In this document: piece by piece, positions 60,192 to 64,000 of the stretch
How the letters are laid out: the number at the start of each line of letters is the position of its first letter
Position numbering within the stretch: the first letter of the stretch is position 1
NCBI GenBank assembly: GCA_030278955.1
Contig: JAOANR010000005.1
Span: 31,115,849-31,179,848, forward strand
Direction: 5' to 3'
DNA length: 64,000 nt
Origin: Hygrophila difformis
Taxonomy: Eukaryota; Streptophyta; Magnoliopsida; Lamiales; Acanthaceae
Made by a program: the position numbers and the translations under genes
The notes under the pieces: generated by a model
What the model was told of the DNA's origin: nothing
Databases searched by the model: none
What the model saw: only the letters and a program-made list of their open reading frames with translations

Positions 60192-63100
60192 ATGGCAAGT
60201 AATACTGCGCCAAGCTTGACTGACATCATGGAGATGCTAGGAACAATAAAGGTGGATACAGTTAAAAGGGCTGATTTCGAGACCCTTAAACAAACTCTTG
60301 ATGCTAATGTTTCCAATATTTCTGCTGTGAATGAACGCATTGATAATCTGATCAATGACTTTTCAGGGCGCATGAAAATGCAGGATGACGCTTTGGCCCA
60401 ACGATTGATGCAATGGGTTGAGCGCAGATTAGAAGATGCATTCTATCACCAACCTCAGGACAAAACGGAGCATCCGGGAGCAACAGCCAGGTCCAGGAAA
60501 CTGACATGGCTAAGGCCGAGGATGCCATAGTCTAAAGAGAAGAGGAACATGTCACGATTGGGACGTTTGATCGTCGAAAGGGACCCCGCGGCCGCAGGCC
60601 CCCTCCAATAGCGCCAGTTCCTCCTCCTCCTGCTCCTGCAGACGAAGGACTGCGCATCAATGACCCATTGGCCATGCCCCCACCGCCTATGCCAAATAGA
60701 CCCCGGAATGCGCCTGTCATAAATGGAGATGATCCCGATGATGTGGATGACAATCTGAACTGCATTAAGTTCACCATTCCTGTTTTCAAAGGGACTGGTG
60801 ACCCTAATGAATTTCATGATTGGAGAAATACCATGGAAATGATCTACAACTGCCATAACTACTCCGACTTTAAAATGATCCAACTGGCCGTCCAAGAATT
60901 CAAGGAGTATGCCCAACTGTGGTGGCAAAAGTTCACAACGGATCATCACAATGCCGGCCAAACCCAAGTCACTGATTGAGAATATTTTCTGCAACTCATG
61001 GAAAGAAGATTTGTGCCTCCCACCTACAAACCAGACATGTACATGAAGGTGATCAGTCTGAAACAGGAATTGAGAACTGTCGAAGAATATTACCGTGAAA
61101 TGGAGATGCTCATGATGAGAGCCCAGTTCAATGAGGACCTGTTGATCACACTAACCAGCTTTTCAAAGGGTTTGAGGCCCGAAATCTTTGAAGAAATGGA
61201 CATGAGAGGCTACGTGAATATCACTGACTTGGTAAGGAAAGCCGCAAAATTTGAGGGTCAACTCAACAGGAGAACCCATCGAACTTCCACAAGTTACAAC
61301 CTGAACAAACCTTGGTTGATCCGACCACCCTAGCGGACTGAAAGAGCAAAAAATCCACAGCCGACACCGTCGCCGGTTTGTGATGAGGGAGGTTACAAGC
61401 CTAAAAGGTTTGAACTGGGGAAGAATTTCAGGGAGTTCAATAGGGATGATCGAAACAGGACTCAGGGCCGAGAACAACCTTCACCCGCCAAAGACAAAAG
61501 AGAAATCACTTGTTGGAAATGTGGCAAGAAAGGCCATTATGCGAATGAATGCAATAATCTGAGACGAGTAGCCGTACTCAATACTGGTGAGGAATAAAGG
61601 CCTGTGATCGAAGTCGAACCAGGAGTGTTTAAGATTTATGATTCCGATGAAGAGGATGACTGTGAAGCTGATCTGCGACAGTATCAAATGGAGGAACCAG
61701 TCAATCCCGAAATCGATGATGACAATGAAGAAGATGTGAATTTTCTGGTAGCAATGAGGACTTTGAATGCTGAGAAAGTACCGGACACTTCATCCAACGA
61801 ACAAAGGGAGAATCTCTTCCATTGTCGTTGCACTATTAAAGGCAATAATGCCTCTGTCATTGTTGATAACGGCAGCTGCATTAATATTGTTAGTTTATAT
61901 ACTGTGCGCAGATTGCAGTTACCAACGGAAGAGCATTCCAGTCCCTACTTGCTACATTGGATGAAAAACAGTGGCAAAACCAAGGTCTCCCAACAGGCAT
62001 GGGTCCCAATCACAAAAGGGACCTACTCCGAAAAGGTATTATGTGATGTCGTTCACATGAACGCATGTCATGTTTTGCTTGGAAGACCGTGGCTATTTGA
62101 TAAAGATGCCACTTACAGAGGAAAATCTAATGTTTTATATTTTAAGCATGGACAAAAGGAATATTTGTTTAAACCTTTATCTGTAAAAGCTGTTAGATTA
62201 GACCAGGAAAAACTGAAGAACAAAATAGCTCAAGCGGAAGCTGACCACAAGGCAAGGGAAAGAGGAAAAGCCAAAGTTGGTGAGAGCTCATCAAACTTGG
62301 ATCAATGTCTGATATTGACCAAGACTGTATTTCAGCAAGCATCACGAGAACCTGACTTCTCAGGTCACTGTTTTCTTGCATTAATCAAACTTGATGAATC
62401 TATTAATAGAACTGTTCATACTACACCTGATTTGCCTTTGGAATTTTCCAGGATGCGTGACTGGAATCATGATATTTTTCCGGAAGAAGTGCCATCTGGC
62501 TTACCACCACTCCGAGGTGTGGAACATCGCATTGACTTTGTGCCCGGAGCTTCAATTCCCAACAGACCCGCGTACCGCATGAATCCCGAGGAGACAAAGG
62601 AAATTCAGCGGCAAATGCAAGCCTTGCTCGAAAAAGGTTGGGTTCGAGAAAGTTTATCTCCGTGTGCCGTTCTAGTTTTACTCGTTCCAAAGAAAAATGG
62701 CGAATGGCGTATGTGTGTCGATTGCCGAGCAGTCAACGCTATTACGGTCAAATATCATCATCAAATTCCACGACTGGACGACATGCTAGATGAGCTTGGT
62801 GGTGCTAGCCTTTTTACGAAGATCGATCTAAAGAGCGGATATCATCAAATCCGAATGCAGCCAGGGGATGAATGGAAGACCTCCTTCAAGACGAAGTTTG
62901 GTCTATATGAGTAGCTCATTATGCCATTCGGTCTTACGAATGCCCCCTCTACATTTATGCATTTGATGAATGAGACTCTTCGAAAATTCATAGGAAAATT
63001 TGTAGTAGTTTATTTTGATGACATTCTTATTTATAGCTGTACTCTAATCGATCATGTAGGACATAGGCAACAGGTACTGGATCGATTAAGGGAGGTTCTC

Positions 63101-63628
63101 TTGTACGCCAACTTCGAGAAGTGTAGCTTTTGTGTGCCGGAGGTGACATTTATTGGGTTTGTCGTGGGAAGAGATGGACTGAAAGTGGACGAATCAAAGA
63201 TCAAGGCTATATCTGACTAGAAGCCGCCAACCACTGTGCATGAAGTACGCAGTATTCTGGGTTTGAGTGGTATCTTTCGAGGATTCGTTCCACAGTTTAG
63301 TGTCATTGCGGCCCCAATTACTGCACTGCTTGGAAAGGACATTCCATTCAAGTGGGGGTCAGCACAGCAAAAGGCATTTGATGACCTTAAGGATAAGCTT
63401 ACTCATGCACATGTCCTAGTATTATCAAATTTCGATTTTCCATTCGAAATCGAAAGTGATGCGTCAAGTACGGGCATGGGAGCAGTGTTGCTCCAAGAAG
63501 GAAGACCAATAGCATACTACAGTGAGAAATTCAGTGGAGCACAACTGAATTACTCCACGTAAGACAAGGAATTATATATTGTTGTTCAATCTTTGAGGAC
63601 ATGGCAGCACTATCTGAGAGGAAGAGAA
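60192..63628 (+). pseudogene. Element 2 gag-pol (CRM-like Ty3/gypsy), broken and interrupted
   Basis: It starts MASNTAPSLTDIMEMLGTIK. A frameshift near 60470 and a TAA at 60533 precede Gag core NEFHDWRNTMEMIYNCHNYS and ERRFVPPTYKPDMYMKV, with a TGA between them where Trp is expected. The knuckle CWKCGKKGHYANEC is at about 61507, and a TAA follows at 61595. The protease region has VDNGSCINIVS and HVLLGRPWLFDKD, the variant active site usual in CRM-like elements. RT has SLFTKIDLKSGYHQIRM, stops at 62912 and 63218, and the catalytic YFDDILIY (about 63009-63032). RNase H begins FEIESDASSTGMGAVLLQEG, has a TAA at 63560, and is cut at RTWQHYLRGRE by an inverted LTR. Integrase and the 3' LTR are not in the window. 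CRM assignment is from memory of the family. Confidence 0.9.
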
Positions 63629-64000
63629 TGTAACACCCCGGTTTTTGGTCACCCAAGTCGGGATGTCACCGCCACACCTCTCTAGCAAGACACGGTTTCT
63701 CCGAGCTCACTAAAGAGATGCAAGGGTATGGTTTTTCAGAATTTAAAACATTCAAACAGCCCATTCATATATAATTTAAAATAATGTCATTACAGTTGCA
63801 GCGGAAAATAATATCTACGTATATAATGCAACGGTATAAAAATAGGGCCAACATGGCCTAATCACGGGTTAAACAGGCCCGTTCATGCAAGTTCTATTGT
63901 CTTAAGCAAAATTTAAGAATAAAGTTTTCCCCAAAATTCCCATGTATGCATACGATGATGCATATTCTTCAGCTCTGAAAGAAAAAGGGAAACAATATGG
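63629..64000 (-). mobile_element. Inverted LTR of the element 3 family, cut by the window end
   Basis: It begins TGTAACACCCCGGTTTTTGG. Its reverse complement matches the 3' end of the element 3 LTRs, including GAGCTCGGAGAAACCGTGTC, GTGTGGCGGTGACATCCCGA and the terminal GGTGTTACA. It is inserted in the RNase H region of element 2 in opposite orientation. The candidate target duplication is GAGAA (63624-63628), unverifiable here. Confidence 0.9.

Noticed and set aside
1..64000. tRNA or rRNA genes, CRISPR arrays, bacterial operons
   Set aside because: None seen. tRNA-like strings are only the primer-binding sites of LTR elements, and the repeats lack the regular short-spacer structure of CRISPR.

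Overview
The window looks like nuclear DNA of a eudicot plant. It has AT-rich introns with GT-AG borders, plant-type transposon families (PIF/Harbinger, MULE, Stowaway and hAT MITEs, Copia and Ty3/gypsy elements), LTR primer-binding sites matching plant tRNAs, and a multi-exon copy of a plant RNA polymerase III subunit gene. I cannot name the species. Most of the sequence is transposon-derived, and almost every coding region except one is broken.

Layout. 1-1267: minus-strand Copia fragment (broken gag, primer-binding site, probable LTR). 2738-4430: relic of a DUF1985/Ulp1-like MULE-type gene. 4554-8338: complete 3.8-kb PIF/Harbinger element with a TTA target duplication and a dead transposase, carrying two nested MITEs. 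8993-9770: 778-bp hAT-type element. 10057-16941: 14-exon RPC5 (Pol III subunit) gene copy; every splice junction keeps phase, but exons 1 and 10 carry frame-breaking indels, and two hAT-type MITEs sit in its introns. 17148-19652: possible decayed Harbinger-like element. 19497-24726: exactly four copies of a 1,307-bp tandem unit that joins RPC5-downstream DNA to the first exon of a GRF zinc-finger gene. The rest of that broken gene follows at 25000-25340. 25566-26097: another hAT MITE. 26669-28600: minus-strand MULE transposase, 5' truncated.

From 28600 to the end is a nest of LTR retrotransposons. Element 1 (28740-46466, target duplication ATAGA) is a very young 17.7-kb element. Its 4.53-kb LTRs are almost identical, its primer-binding site matches tRNA-Asp, and it has no recognisable protease, reverse transcriptase or integrase. 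It does carry an open, apparently spliced gene for about 1,424 residues and dense arrays of GTCGCGG/CCGCGAC nested palindromes. Element 2 (46472-48139 and 59276-63628) is an old CRM-like Ty3/gypsy element whose LTR and leader carry an unrelated palindrome family (GATGCGG/CCGCATC) in the same nested arrangement. Element 3 (48140-59270, target duplication TTGAC) is a Tekay-like chromovirus inserted in the leader of element 2. An inverted LTR of the element 3 family breaks the RNase H region of element 2 at 63629.

The strongest candidate for something undescribed is element 1: a recently moved, non-autonomous giant LTR element with a spliced private gene and nested palindrome arrays in both LTR and leader. 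The parallel palindrome architecture in the unrelated element 2 adds to the interest.
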